Positions 7,109 to 16,431 of a stretch of 64,000 bases of DNA are shown here, piece by piece. Position numbers and translations under genes: made by a program. Numbering within the stretch: the first letter of the stretch is position 1; every line of letters begins with the position of its first letter. The DNA lies in the NCBI GenBank assembly GCA_026705465.1, contig JAPPAP010000033.1, forward strand, positions 1 through 64,000, written 5' to 3'. The DNA is from a bacterium (GTDB lineage Bacteria > Actinomycetota > Acidimicrobiia > Acidimicrobiales > Bin134). Under the pieces are notes generated by a model that saw only the letters and a program-made list of their open reading frames with translations, searched no databases and was not told the DNA's origin.

Positions 7109-8008
7109 ATGGGTAGATTTCGACGGACGATGGACACCGCCAAGGCCTCTTGGGCGGTGCTGCAACATGATCGGGAGCTGGCCGTCCTGCCGATCTTGGG
7201 GGCGCTGGCCTCGATCGCGGTGGTGCTCGCCATTGGCCTGCCTATTTGGCTCTCCACAAGTGGTATTGACGACGGCGGCAGCGCGGGCAGCGAACCCATG
7301 CTGTGGATTGGCGGGATCATCATCTTGCTCGCAGTCACCGTCATCACCGTGTTCTTCAACGCCGCGGTGGTTTCGGGGGCACGGGAACGGTTCAGCGGGG
7401 GCGACCCCACCATCTCCAGTGCCATCAAGGGAGCCTTTTCCCGACTGCACGTGATCGTGCCATGGGCGATTCTGGCCCTGACCGTCGGGATGATCATTCG
7501 ACTGATACAGAGCTCAGACAACATTGTCGCCCGCATCCTCGGCAGCCTCCTCAACATGGCATGGGGAGTGCTCACCTTCTTGGTGGTGCCCATCCTGGTG
7601 GTGGAGCAGACCGGGCCGTTCCAGTCGTTGAGCCGCTCTGGCGAACTGCTGCGCCACACCTGGGGCGAGAACCTGATCGCTCAGGTGGGGTTCGGCATCA
7701 TCGGATTCGTAGCCGCCATCCCGGGAATCATCATCATTGCCATAGGGGCCTCAGCCGGATCGGTTGGGGCGGTGATAGGGGTCACCATCGGGTTTGCGTG
7801 GATCGCCTTGGTGTCGGTGGTAGTCAGCACGCTCACCGCCATCTTTCAAATGGCCCTCTACATCTACGCCACCACCGGCCAGGTGCCCATGGGATTCGAG
7901 CAATCCGGCATTAGCGATACATTCAATGAGAGGTCCCAAGGTCCCCTCATGCGGGGCTTCGGCGGCGGGGGTCTTGGAGGCGGGGGCTTCGGCAGCGGCA
8001 GGTTCTAA
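7109..8008 (+). CDS. DUF6159-like integral membrane protein
   Basis: A 299-residue protein with several hydrophobic segments: ILGALASIAVVLAIGLPIWL near residue 30, a second near 70, a pair around 125-165, and two long ones near 190-240. Between them lies a soluble stretch with SRSGELLRHTWGENL. The C-terminus is Gly-rich (GGGGLGGGGFGSGRF). The pattern agrees with the DUF6159 family of actinobacterial membrane proteins, which has no established function. No transport motif is seen. It has its own -10 hexamer, so it need not belong to the selenoprotein operon. It ends 3 nt before the stop of a convergent gene. Confidence 0.72.
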   Translation: MGRFRRTMDTAKASWAVLQHDRELAVLPILGALASIAVVLAIGLPIWLSTSGIDDGGSAGSEPMLWIGGIIILLAVTVITVFFNAAVVSGARERFSGGDPTISSAIKGAFSRLHVIVPWAILALTVGMIIRLIQSSDNIVARILGSLLNMAWGVLTFLVVPILVVEQTGPFQSLSRSGELLRHTWGENLIAQVGFGIIGFVAAIPGIIIIAIGASAGSVGAVIGVTIGFAWIALVSVVVSTLTAIFQMALYIYATTGQVPMGFEQSGISDTFNERSQGPLMRGFGGGGLGGGGFGSGRF

Positions 8009-8011
8009 CCG

Positions 8012-8416
8012 CTAGCCGCCAGCAGGCGCCATCGCTGCGCGGGCTATTTCCGGATTGAGGTACTCCCTGGTAAAGCAGACTTTGCCGTCGCGGAAGCGCC
8101 ATAGGCCGATATAGCGGTTGGAGTAGCGGCGGCCAGTGGGAATCACCTCGCCTTCGCTGGTGTACTCGGCGATCACCAGATCGGGGTCGACACAGGGGTA
8201 GACCTCGGTGATGTGCAGGGTGAAACGGAACACTTTGAAGGCCCCCGCCAATCTCTCTCGCACCACCTCTTTGCCCTCGGTGCGATCAGGGCCATCGGTG
8301 CTGGCGTAGGGCAACTCCATCACGTAATCGTCGGTGTAGTGGGCCACAACGGCGTCGGCGTCGCCCATGGCGTCGAAGACCGACTGAAGGACTTCCAGGT
8401 TGCTTTGCGAACTCAC
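8012..8416 (-). CDS. SnoaL/NTF2-like small protein
   Basis: A 134-residue single-domain protein with the cone-shaped NTF2-like layout: an N-terminal helix (LEVLQSVFDAMGDADAVVAHYTDDYVMELPYA), then strands carrying RYSNRYIGLWRFRDGKVCFTREYLNPE. Members include steroid isomerases, polyketide cyclases and limonene-epoxide hydrolase; some are only binding proteins. The motifs do not separate these roles. The GTG start lies 59 nt from the divergent CoA-transferase start, with GGAGGG directly before it. Confidence 0.7.
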   Translation of the reverse strand: MSSQSNLEVLQSVFDAMGDADAVVAHYTDDYVMELPYASTDGPDRTEGKEVVRERLAGAFKVFRFTLHITEVYPCVDPDLVIAEYTSEGEVIPTGRRYSNRYIGLWRFRDGKVCFTREYLNPEIARAAMAPAGG

Positions 8417-8461
8417 CCCTCCAGTTGACCACGTTCTTCGAATCTGGGAGAAAGCTGGGGG

Positions 8462-8467
8462 TAGTGT
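8462..8467 (+). promoter_or_regulatory. -10 hexamer TAGTGT for the CoA-transferase
   Basis: TAGTGT is followed by 8 nt and the GTG at 8476. This spacing decides between several in-frame alternative starts (TTG 8425, GTG 8464, GTG 8476). Confidence 0.4.
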
Positions 8468-8475
8468 CGCGGATC

Positions 8476-10875
8476 GTGTCCTCTAGTGAACTGCCGCTGA
8501 GCGACCTGCGGGTCATCGACATGGCCGACGTCAAGGGTGAGTTGGCCGGACGAGTGCTGGCCGACTTCGGCGCCGACGTGATCCGGGTGGAGCCACCCGG
8601 CGGGGCCGCCTCCCGGCGCATGCCCCCGTTTGCCCCCGATAGCGACACCAGCCTGTATTTCGCCTTCCGAAACTTCAACAAGCGGGGCATCACCGTGGAT
8701 GTGACTACCGCTGAGGGGCAGGCGCAACTGAGGGAGCTGCTCTCCAGCGCCGACGTGTGGATCGAATCCTCCAAGCCGGGCACGCTGGCCCAGCAGGGGC
8801 TCGACCCCCGAGAGGTTTCTGCCGAGTTCGAGCACCTATTGGTGCTCTCCCTCACCGACTTCGGACAAGAAGGGCCGTACGCCCAATTCGAGGCCACCGA
8901 CGAGGTGATCCAGGCCATGAGCGGCCATTTGGCCGCCTCGGGGATCCCCGAGAAGCCGCCGCTGCTCATCCCCGGCGCCCTCGCCTATGACACTGCTGGC
9001 GTAGTTGGCGCGCTAGCCGTTCTCATTGGCCTAGTGGCCAAACAGCGCACTGGGCGAGGCCAGCACTTGGACTTCTCAGTGCTGGAGGCGGCCATCCAGC
9101 TCAATACCTGGCAGTTGGCCAACATGCAGCCCACCTTGGACGCAGGCATGGACCCGCCCGTCGTCCGGTCGGGCACCACCGTGGTGTACCCGTTGTTTGA
9201 AACGGCCGACGGCTACATCACCATGGTGATCCTCAGCCCTCGCCAATGGTTCGCCATGTGGGAATGGATGGGACGCCCCGAGGCATTCGCCGACGAGATG
9301 TGGAGCCAAACAATCACCCGAATCATGAATGGCGACGTGTTGAACCCGGTGATCGCCGAGCACTTCGCCCCCATGATGATGGAGGAGGCCGCGGCCGAGG
9401 CTCAGCGACGGGGCGTGGTGGTCACCCCCATGCTCAAGCCTTCCGACATCCTGGTGAACGAGCACTACGTGTCTCGATCCACGTTTGTGCCGATGGAGGT
9501 GGCACCGGGGGTAAAGGCTTCGACTGCATCGGGATTCTTGGAGATCAACCGCCAGCGCCAAGGGTTCAGGACCGGACCGCCTGCGGTCGGCGAGCACAAC
9601 ACTGAAGTGGCCGCGGAAGCGGCCAGCACTGAACTTCGCGGGCCTGCTCCAGCCGCCAGCGAGCTGGCCCAGCCGCTGGCTGGGCTCCGGGTGCTCGACT
9701 TCGGCCACGGCGGCGTGGGCGTGGAGGGCGGTCGGATGCTGGCCGAGTACGGTGCCGACGTCATCAAGATCGAGACCCGCACCTATCCCGACTTCATGCG
9801 GCTGGTCATCGGCACCGAGATGACGGCGTCGTTCGCCTCGTCGAGCCGCACCAAGCGCAGCTTCGGGGTCAACTCCAAGATCCCCGAGGGATTGGCGGTG
9901 CTGAAGGAGTTGGTGAAGACGGCCGACATCGTGATCGAGAACAATTCCACCGGCACCATGGACTCCATGGGGGTGGGCTACGAGACGCTCAAAGAAATCA
10001 ATCCCGGGGTGTGTATGGCCAGCAGCCAGCTCATGGGCTCGACCGGGGCCTATGCCGACTGGATCGGCTACGGGCCCACCATTCAGACGGTGGGGGGCAT
10101 CAAGTACCTGTGGAACTTCACCGACGGCGACCCACCGCCGGGGTCCAACGCCATCCACCCCGACCACCTGGCCGGGCGACTTTGCGCTCTGGGCGCGCTG
10201 GCTGGGTTCCTCAGCCGCGAGCGTCGGGGCGAGGGTGCCCACGCTGAGATCAGCCAAGCCGAGGCTTTGGTCAACACGCTGGGCGACTTGTTTATGGCCG
10301 AGTCGCTCAGCCCAGGATCAGTGCAGCCGGGGGGCAACGATTCTGAACAAGGCGCCCCTTGGGGCGTGTTCCAGTGTGACGGCGACCAACAGTGGAGCGT
10401 GGTGTGCGTGCGAAACGACGCCGACTGGGCTGCGCTCAAGCAGGCCATGGGCAATCCAGCGTGGGCTGACCACCCGGCATACGGCAGTGCTGAAGGCCGG
10501 ATGGGCGCCCGAGAGGCAGTCAACGCCGGAGTGGCAGAGTGGACCGCCAGCCTGTCACCGCGGGAAGTTCAAGAGGCCTGTCAGGCGGTCGGCGTCCCCG
10601 GCTCGGCCATGTTGACTGCCCTAGACCACATGACCGACCCTCAGCTCAGCGAACGGGGCTTTCCGGTCGAGGTGTTCCAGCCCGGCGCCGGCAATCTGGT
10701 GCTGGAAGGCCCCTGCTTCTACGGCAGCGAAATGCCCACGCCCCCGGTCCACGCCGCCCCCCTGCTGGGCGAGCACACCCGCCAAATCTGCATCGACGAG
10801 CTGGGCATGGACCCCGCCGAAGTCGACCGTCTCGTCGAAATGGGCGCGCTGGAGATTCCCCTCCCCGAAGACTGA
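8476..10875 (+). CDS. Tandem two-domain CaiB/BaiF-type CoA-transferase
   Basis: About 799 residues, twice the usual class III CoA-transferase length, with two complete CaiB/BaiF domains in series. Domain 1 opens with LSDLRVIDMADVKGELAGRVLADFGADVIRVEPPGG in outline and has KQRTGRGQHLDFSVLEA. Domain 2 opens with LAGLRVLDFGHGGVGVEGG and has RERRGEGAHAEISQAEA. Each half keeps an Asp at the position of the catalytic Asp (in AYDTAG and HPDHLAG), so both may be active. The family moves CoA between carboxylic acids through aspartyl-CoA anhydrides. The fusion replaces the usual homodimer with an internal pseudo-dimer. The substrate is unknown. Confidence 0.85.
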   Translation: MSSSELPLSDLRVIDMADVKGELAGRVLADFGADVIRVEPPGGAASRRMPPFAPDSDTSLYFAFRNFNKRGITVDVTTAEGQAQLRELLSSADVWIESSKPGTLAQQGLDPREVSAEFEHLLVLSLTDFGQEGPYAQFEATDEVIQAMSGHLAASGIPEKPPLLIPGALAYDTAGVVGALAVLIGLVAKQRTGRGQHLDFSVLEAAIQLNTWQLANMQPTLDAGMDPPVVRSGTTVVYPLFETADGYITMVILSPRQWFAMWEWMGRPEAFADEMWSQTITRIMNGDVLNPVIAEHFAPMMMEEAAAEAQRRGVVVTPMLKPSDILVNEHYVSRSTFVPMEVAPGVKASTASGFLEINRQRQGFRTGPPAVGEHNTEVAAEAASTELRGPAPAASELAQPLAGLRVLDFGHGGVGVEGGRMLAEYGADVIKIETRTYPDFMRLVIGTEMTASFASSSRTKRSFGVNSKIPEGLAVLKELVKTADIVIENNSTGTMDSMGVGYETLKEINPGVCMASSQLMGSTGAYADWIGYGPTIQTVGGIKYLWNFTDGDPPPGSNAIHPDHLAGRLCALGALAGFLSRERRGEGAHAEISQAEALVNTLGDLFMAESLSPGSVQPGGNDSEQGAPWGVFQCDGDQQWSVVCVRNDADWAALKQAMGNPAWADHPAYGSAEGRMGAREAVNAGVAEWTASLSPREVQEACQAVGVPGSAMLTALDHMTDPQLSERGFPVEVFQPGAGNLVLEGPCFYGSEMPTPPVHAAPLLGEHTRQICIDELGMDPAEVDRLVEMGALEIPLPED

Positions 10876-10891
10876 TCCGCCAGCAGCGTGG

Positions 10892-11677
10892 TCAGCCGAT
10901 GACGAGGCCTCCGTTGGGGGTGATGGTCTCGCCGGTGACGAAATCGCTCTCGTCGGAGGCCAGGTAGAGGGCGGCATAGGCGATGTCCTCAGGCTGGCCG
11001 ATGCGACCCGCCGGGGTGATCATCTTGAGCCCCTCGATCATGGTTGCGTCCACTCCGGCCACCATCGGGGTGTCGATCACGCCGGGACACACGGCGTTGG
11101 CCCGGATGCCGTGAGGGGCGCAGAATCGGGCCATCGCCCGGACGAATCCCAGCAGGCCGGCCTTGGCGGTGGCGTAGTGAATCGGCCCCCACCCGGCCAG
11201 CCCGGCGATGGACGACATGCAGACCACCGAGGCCTTGAGGTCGGTGTCGATGACCCGGGACAACATGGCCCGGGTGCAGTAGAAGGCGCCGTTGAGGTGG
11301 ATGTCGAGCATCCGCTGCCAGCCGTCGTCGCTCATGTCCACGATTTGGCGATCACCACCGGTGTTTCCCTCACCGGAACCGTCGCCGGGGGTGCTGTCCA
11401 CCCCGGCATTGTTGACCAGCACGGTGACCGGCCCGAAGCGATCGTCGATGTCGGCAAACATGGCCTCGATGGCCTTGCTGTCGGACACGTCGCAGGCCGC
11501 GCTCATGGCTTGGCCCCCGTTGGCAATCACCTGATCGGCGGTGGCCGCAGCGGCCGCCTCGTTGAGGTCTTGCACCACTACCTTGGCGCCCTCGCTGGCG
11601 AATAGCACGCTGATTGCGGTGCCCAAGCCGCCTCCTCCACCAGTAACTAGGGCAACTTTGCCGTCCAGTCTTCCCAT
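10892..11677 (-). CDS. Short-chain dehydrogenase/reductase (FabG-like)
   Basis: A 261-residue classical SDR. TGGGGGLG near residue 13 is the NAD(P)-binding motif, NNAG follows, and the catalytic Ser and Tyr-x3-Lys are in MSSIAG and YATAKAG. PGVIDTPM and a Gly-rich C-terminus complete the fold. The Asp in VVQDLN after the second strand favours NAD(H). It interconverts a hydroxyl and a ketone on an unknown substrate. The ATG at 11677 has GGAGGA 7 nt upstream. The insert between NNAG and the catalytic Ser is somewhat long (GDGSGEGNTGGDRQ). Confidence 0.85.
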   Translation of the reverse strand: MGRLDGKVALVTGGGGGLGTAISVLFASEGAKVVVQDLNEAAAAATADQVIANGGQAMSAACDVSDSKAIEAMFADIDDRFGPVTVLVNNAGVDSTPGDGSGEGNTGGDRQIVDMSDDGWQRMLDIHLNGAFYCTRAMLSRVIDTDLKASVVCMSSIAGLAGWGPIHYATAKAGLLGFVRAMARFCAPHGIRANAVCPGVIDTPMVAGVDATMIEGLKMITPAGRIGQPEDIAYAALYLASDESDFVTGETITPNGGLVIG

Positions 11678-11776
11678 GAGTGTGTCCTCCTCGTCGTGGT
11701 CGTCGGCGAGACACTACCGACTGCTGGAGTAGCGGTGTGATTGCTGCCATTCGCCGATATGTTTCAGTTAGGCACC

Positions 11777-12760
11777 ATGACACCCCGATACCGAAACCCA
11801 CAAGCTGAGGCCGATGCCATCGTGGGCGACGGTCTAACCGCCAGAGTGCTTGAGCCGTCTCCACCCGCCGTCGCTACCGCACCCTGGTTTGCCGACGACC
11901 CCACAGATGTGGGCAGCGACGAGCAGCAGGCCGCCAGGGTGGTGACTCCAACCAGCGCGGGCGATCTCCATTGGGCTGATCTGGCCGGCGCCGATGGGAC
12001 CGTGGCCGCCTTCTGCCAGCCTCGCTGGCTGGCCAACTACCTGCCGCTTTCCGCGGTGCCCGACCACTATCCGGTGCGGCGCGACGACCTCCACCGACTG
12101 GCCTTCGGCGTGGTGTCCAACACCCGCAAAGCGGTCAACGGGAAATTCGGACTGCGCTGGACTCTGGGCGGTTTCGGCACCCCGTTCTTCGGCGTTGACA
12201 CCCAGGTGCGGGTGGAAGGGCGCATGTTGGTGAGGCAGTACGGCGACAAGGTGGACGCCGAGGAAATCACCACGCTGGCCGCAGCCGCCCAATTCCTGGG
12301 GGTGGAGGCCACCAGTGACCAGGCCGAGCACGACACCGTGGCGTTGGGGGTCCTGGATCGACCGCTGACGGTGGATGGAGAATTGGTTACGTTCGTCAGC
12401 AACTGGTTTGGGATGGCCACCGCGGCGCTGGAAGAGCTGCGCTGCACCCCGGGTGCACCCGATCCCAGCCGCGTGCAACTGTGGCCGGGCCATTTCGACG
12501 TGGCAGTGGAGATCGGCGACGCCGAATCTGAGCGCATCACGAGGGCTACCTACGGGGCATCGCCCGGAGACGCGGCCCACCCCGAGCCCTATCTGTATGT
12601 GGGTCCATGGGGTCCGGTGGACCCAGGAGATCCGTTCTGGAACGACGCTGCGTTCACCGGGGCGTCGCTGCCCTATGCTGCAATTAAGGCCGACCCCAAC
12701 CCCTGCGGCGTCGCCCTGGGCTTCTACCGCCAGGCCTTCGGCCGACTGATAGGCGGCTAG
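11777..12760 (+). CDS. Conserved hypothetical protein
   Basis: I do not recognise this 327-residue protein. It has no signal peptide or membrane segment. It contains two clear blocks: GKFGLRWTLGGFGTPFFG near residue 130 and VQLWPGHFDVAVEIGDAE near residue 230, the second resembling a carbohydrate-binding or cupin-like strand pair. The C-terminus is Pro/Trp/Tyr-rich (EPYLYVGPWGPVDPGDPFWND). Composition matches its neighbours, so recent transfer is not indicated. The ATG at 11777 is favoured over the frame's first ATG (11741). Its TAG stop overlaps the stop of the convergent LLM gene within the palindrome CTAG. Confidence 0.65.
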   Translation: MTPRYRNPQAEADAIVGDGLTARVLEPSPPAVATAPWFADDPTDVGSDEQQAARVVTPTSAGDLHWADLAGADGTVAAFCQPRWLANYLPLSAVPDHYPVRRDDLHRLAFGVVSNTRKAVNGKFGLRWTLGGFGTPFFGVDTQVRVEGRMLVRQYGDKVDAEEITTLAAAAQFLGVEATSDQAEHDTVALGVLDRPLTVDGELVTFVSNWFGMATAALEELRCTPGAPDPSRVQLWPGHFDVAVEIGDAESERITRATYGASPGDAAHPEPYLYVGPWGPVDPGDPFWNDAAFTGASLPYAAIKADPNPCGVALGFYRQAFGRLIGG

Positions 12761-13770
12761 CCAGATTCCGAGAGCGAGGCCATCACCGGGGCGAAGCTGG
12801 TGATGGTCTCGGCCAGGCCCTCAGCAGCGCTGGAGCGGGCGGTGGCCGCCAGATTGAGGCTGGCGCTGGTGAACCCCATGTCGAGCACTGCACCAAGTTG
12901 ATCGGCACATTCGTCGGGCGTGCCGACGATGGTGAACGCCTGCACCAGCCGGTCGTCGATCAACATGTCCAGTTCGGGATCGTCGAATCGATTGTGATCG
13001 AAGTACCAGCCCCGGCTGCGGGCCAAGGCAGCCTCGATAGCTGTCATGCGGTCGGGGGAGACATCGAGTTCGGGCGGGCGGATGATGGTCAGATAGTGGG
13101 CGGCGTAGCGCTTGACGCTGCGTCGGGCTAGGTCGCCGTCTTCAGAACAGCACAGGGTGAGTCGGGGGGCGATCTCAAAATCGCCCAGCGAGCGTCCGGA
13201 CCGGGCCGCGCCCTCGGTCAGCCACACCCGGTAAGTGTCGGCCAGCTCGGTCGACAAGAAACGGCCTCCCACCAGAGCGATGTCAGCCACCTCGCCGGCA
13301 AGTCGCATGACCTGGGGGCTGCGGGTGCCTATAGATAGGAGCACTGGATTGACGGCGGGGCGCATCAGCCGCTCACCTCCCACCCGTCCCCCGTCCAAGA
13401 GCGTGCGGATGTCGGCCACCGCCTGACGAAGGGCAGCCACCGGTTTGGGGTAGTCGATGCCCAGCGGCTCCAAACCGGCCCCCACTCCCAAACCGCAGAA
13501 TGCCCGGCCGGGGGCCAAGTCGTCCAATGTGGCCAGGGCCCCAGCCAGCACCACCGGATGGCGGGTATAGGGATTGGTAACCATGGCCCCAACCGCAATG
13601 CGGCTGGTGGCCTGGGCACACACGGCTTGGAGCATGAAGCAGTCGGGCCAAAACACGACATCGGAGATACCTAGCCGGTTGAACCCGGCCTCCTCCACAA
13701 GCTGGGCCAACCGCACCGCATCAGCGTTGCTCATCCCCGGGCTGATCTCCGCTTCAAGGGTGACGGTCAT
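12757..13770 (-). CDS. LLM-class (F420- or flavin-dependent) oxidoreductase
   Basis: A 337-residue single-domain TIM-barrel protein of the luciferase-like monooxygenase family. Markers are LAQLVEEAGFNRLGISD, the RIAVGAMVTNPYTRHP strand, and LATLDDLAPGRAFCGLGVG, the cofactor-phosphate region. The overall pattern is closest to F420-dependent methylene-tetrahydromethanopterin reductase-like members, but cofactor choice cannot be settled by eye. It follows the ThDP enzyme with a 1-nt stop/start overlap (TAATG), so the two are translationally coupled. Confidence 0.8.
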   Translation of the reverse strand: MTVTLEAEISPGMSNADAVRLAQLVEEAGFNRLGISDVVFWPDCFMLQAVCAQATSRIAVGAMVTNPYTRHPVVLAGALATLDDLAPGRAFCGLGVGAGLEPLGIDYPKPVAALRQAVADIRTLLDGGRVGGERLMRPAVNPVLLSIGTRSPQVMRLAGEVADIALVGGRFLSTELADTYRVWLTEGAARSGRSLGDFEIAPRLTLCCSEDGDLARRSVKRYAAHYLTIIRPPELDVSPDRMTAIEAALARSRGWYFDHNRFDDPELDMLIDDRLVQAFTIVGTPDECADQLGAVLDMGFTSASLNLAATARSSAAEGLAETITSFAPVMASLSESG

Positions 13771-15470
13771 TATGAGCGGGAGTCGCGCACCCGTACCAGG
13801 TCGGACGACTGGTCGGGGTCGGTCGACACCTCGATGAGCGCCGGACCGTCGGCGGAGAGCGACGAGGCCAAAGCGTCAGCCAGGGCAGTGTCGTCGTCCA
13901 CCCGGTGGCCGTCCATGCCGAAGGCCCGGGCCACCGCGGCAAAGTCGTGATCGCCGATGTCGACGGCGGTGCGGCGATCCGGCCCTTGGAAGTCATAGAC
14001 GTTGCCCAGCATCCGATTGTTGAGCACCAAGAACGTCACCGGCAGGCTGTACTCCACCGCAGTGGCCAGGTTGTGCAGCGACATCAGGAACCCGCCGTCT
14101 CCGCTGATCGACAGCACTCGCTCGCCTGGATAAACCATGGCCGCGGCCAGCGCGGCGGGCGGACCCCAGCCCATGCCCAGGTGCCCGCCGGGCAGGTGCA
14201 GCCGTCCGGGGGTGCGAGCCTCGAGGTAGTGATAGGCGAAGATTCGGTTATTGCCTGCGTCCAGGGTGATCCGGCCGTCGGCGGGCCACACATTGTTGAG
14301 CACCTGCATCACCCGCTGGGGCGGCACTGGCTGGGCCGATTCGTGCAGCACCGGAGGGTCCTCAGCCTGTGACTTGATCTCGGCCAAATCGGCCCATCGG
14401 TCGTTGGCCAGATCTTCATCGACCCCCACCGCCGGCACAAGCTCGGCTAGCAGAGCGCCCAAGTCGGCGTGAACGCCCAGCTCCACCGGGAAGCTCACCC
14501 CCAGGTTGGCGGCTTCAATGTCGATCTGCACGACGCGCTGGCGGTCGGCGTCCAGCCAGGTGGGCGACTCCACCAGGGTGTCGTGAGGGTTGAGGCGCGA
14601 CCCCAGCACTACCACGGCGTCGGCTCGGGCCAACAGCTCGAACGCCCCTTGCCAACCGAACGGGCTGAGCGGCCCTCCCGCCCATGGGTGGTCGTCGGCG
14701 ATCACCCCTCGGGCCTTGGCGGTGGTCACCACTGGGGCCGCAGCCCGTCGGGCCAGGGCGTCCAACTGGTCGTAGGCCTGAGCCTGGTGGATGCCGTTGC
14801 CGGCCACGATCACCGGACGTCTGGCCTCCGCCAGCAGGTCGGCCAGGGCCCTCACCGCCGCGGCATCAGGGCGAGGCCGGACAGCCGATGTCACTCGGTT
14901 CCGCCCGTAGAGGCGGGGATGGCGGGAATCATCGGTGCGGCGGAAGATGGCGTCGAGTCGGAACAGCACCGCGGCGGGCCCAGGACGGCCCGAGGTGGCG
15001 TGATGGATGGCCAGTTCCACCGCGTGCACCGCCTCGTTGGGGGTGGTGGCCACGCTCATGAACTTGGTCATCCCGGACAACATTCGGGGCAGGTTCACCG
15101 AGCCGTAGTCGCCGGTGGTGCCCTGCGTGGGAGCGTGCTGGGGAATCCCGTGGTCGGTCATCTCGGTGAGGACCAGCATGGGAGTACCTGACAGGAACCC
15201 CTCCATGAGGCCGAATCCACCCGATGAGGCGGCGAACGGCCCCTGGCCGGTAAACACACCGGGGCGGCCGGTAAGCCGCCCGTACATGTCGGCCATGACC
15301 GATGCCTGGTGCTCGTGGGCCGCCCTTACGCTCTGTACCCGGTCGGCCACCGTCCGCAGACCGTCGAACACTTTGATGGAGTAACCCCCTGGCACCCCGA
15401 ACACATGGGTGATGCCTGCCTCGGCCAGCACCTCGGCGATGGCCACTCCTGCGGGGGTGCCGTCGCTCAT
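13770..15470 (-). CDS. Thiamine-diphosphate-dependent enzyme (acetolactate synthase/decarboxylase superfamily)
   Basis: A 566-residue enzyme with the three-domain ThDP layout. The catalytic Glu is residue 53 in RAAHEHQASVMADMYGR. A central domain follows, and the ThDP/Mg motif runs from GDG (457-459) to NN (484-485). FGVPGGYSIKVFDGL and the GQGPFAASSGG loop place it with 2-oxoacid decarboxylases and carboligases. It is probably not the biosynthetic acetolactate synthase, because no regulatory subunit is nearby and its partners are an LLM enzyme and an SDR. The substrate is unknown. It lies 25 nt downstream of an SDR gene on the same strand. Confidence 0.82.
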   Translation of the reverse strand: MSDGTPAGVAIAEVLAEAGITHVFGVPGGYSIKVFDGLRTVADRVQSVRAAHEHQASVMADMYGRLTGRPGVFTGQGPFAASSGGFGLMEGFLSGTPMLVLTEMTDHGIPQHAPTQGTTGDYGSVNLPRMLSGMTKFMSVATTPNEAVHAVELAIHHATSGRPGPAAVLFRLDAIFRRTDDSRHPRLYGRNRVTSAVRPRPDAAAVRALADLLAEARRPVIVAGNGIHQAQAYDQLDALARRAAAPVVTTAKARGVIADDHPWAGGPLSPFGWQGAFELLARADAVVVLGSRLNPHDTLVESPTWLDADRQRVVQIDIEAANLGVSFPVELGVHADLGALLAELVPAVGVDEDLANDRWADLAEIKSQAEDPPVLHESAQPVPPQRVMQVLNNVWPADGRITLDAGNNRIFAYHYLEARTPGRLHLPGGHLGMGWGPPAALAAAMVYPGERVLSISGDGGFLMSLHNLATAVEYSLPVTFLVLNNRMLGNVYDFQGPDRRTAVDIGDHDFAAVARAFGMDGHRVDDDTALADALASSLSADGPALIEVSTDPDQSSDLVRVRDSRS

Positions 15471-15495
15471 TCGGCCCCGGCCAGGCGTTCGCCGG

Positions 15496-16290
15496 TCATG
15501 AACCGCCGATCCAGTGCCCGGCGTTCACATCCAGGGAGGCCCCGGTGATGGGCAACGAGAGGTCAGAGGCGAAGAACAGAGCCGCCCCCGCGATCTCGGC
15601 GGCGTCGGGAAGGTACTTGAGCGCGGTCTCCCCTGCGGTCTCGTCGTAGACCACTTGGTAGTCCACTCCCCGGGCGTCAGCTTGGCCTTGGAGGAAGTTC
15701 CGGACCGCGTCGGCGAAAATGTAGCCGGGCAGAACGCTGTTCACCCGAATGCCGTCGGGGCCCAGTTCTTTGGCCAGGATCTTGGTGATGTTCTCCAACG
15801 CAGCCTTGGAGCTGCTGTAAGCCCCCCAGCCCGCTTGCCGGATGCGGATGGACATGGTGTTGATGAAGATAACCCGACCGGCTCCAGAATCCCGCAGGGC
15901 GGGAATGCAGGCCCGGGTCATTGTCAGCGACCCGAAGAAGTTCACGTCGAACACGTTGCGCCAGCGGTCGAGATCGGCATCTTCAACGTTGATGACGGGG
16001 AAACCGTCGTTGAAGGCGTTGTTCACGCAGATGTCCAGTCGCCCCAGCTTCTCCACCGCGGCATCAGCCAGCGCCTGGCACTGGGCGGGGTCGGTGATGT
16101 CGGTGGACTGCCACACCGTGCGGCGGCCCATGGCCTCGATCTCAGCGGCCAGCGGCTCCATCACCTCGGTGCGGCGGGCACCCATCACAATGTCAGCCCC
16201 CTCTTGGGCGTACAGCCGGGCGATCTCGATCCCCAGGCCGGGTCCGATGCCCGACACTAGCGCCACCTTTCCAGCCAGCATGTCTGCCAT
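15496..16290 (-). CDS. Short-chain dehydrogenase/reductase
   Basis: A 264-residue SDR with VSGIGPGLGIEIARLYAQEG as the cofactor motif, NNAF in place of NNAG, and YSSSKAALE as the catalytic Tyr-x3-Lys. It likely leads the operon SDR, ThDP enzyme, LLM enzyme. The ATG at 16290 was chosen because the Rossmann strand begins there; the open frame extends to 16374 but those residues do not look like SDR sequence. GARRTE after the second strand suggests NADP(H). Confidence 0.82.
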   Translation of the reverse strand: MADMLAGKVALVSGIGPGLGIEIARLYAQEGADIVMGARRTEVMEPLAAEIEAMGRRTVWQSTDITDPAQCQALADAAVEKLGRLDICVNNAFNDGFPVINVEDADLDRWRNVFDVNFFGSLTMTRACIPALRDSGAGRVIFINTMSIRIRQAGWGAYSSSKAALENITKILAKELGPDGIRVNSVLPGYIFADAVRNFLQGQADARGVDYQVVYDETAGETALKYLPDAAEIAGAALFFASDLSLPITGASLDVNAGHWIGGS

Positions 16291-16431
16291 TGCTCTACCC
16301 CTGTTTCTGTCACCGGCCTCGGTCTGCTCTGCCCGATTCCAGGTTCTTTCCAGCTTCGCGCACCCCGCGCTCAACTCCCCTGCCGGGGAGGGCCGCTGAT
16401 ACCTTCATCGGGCGGGAAACCGGTAACGGCT

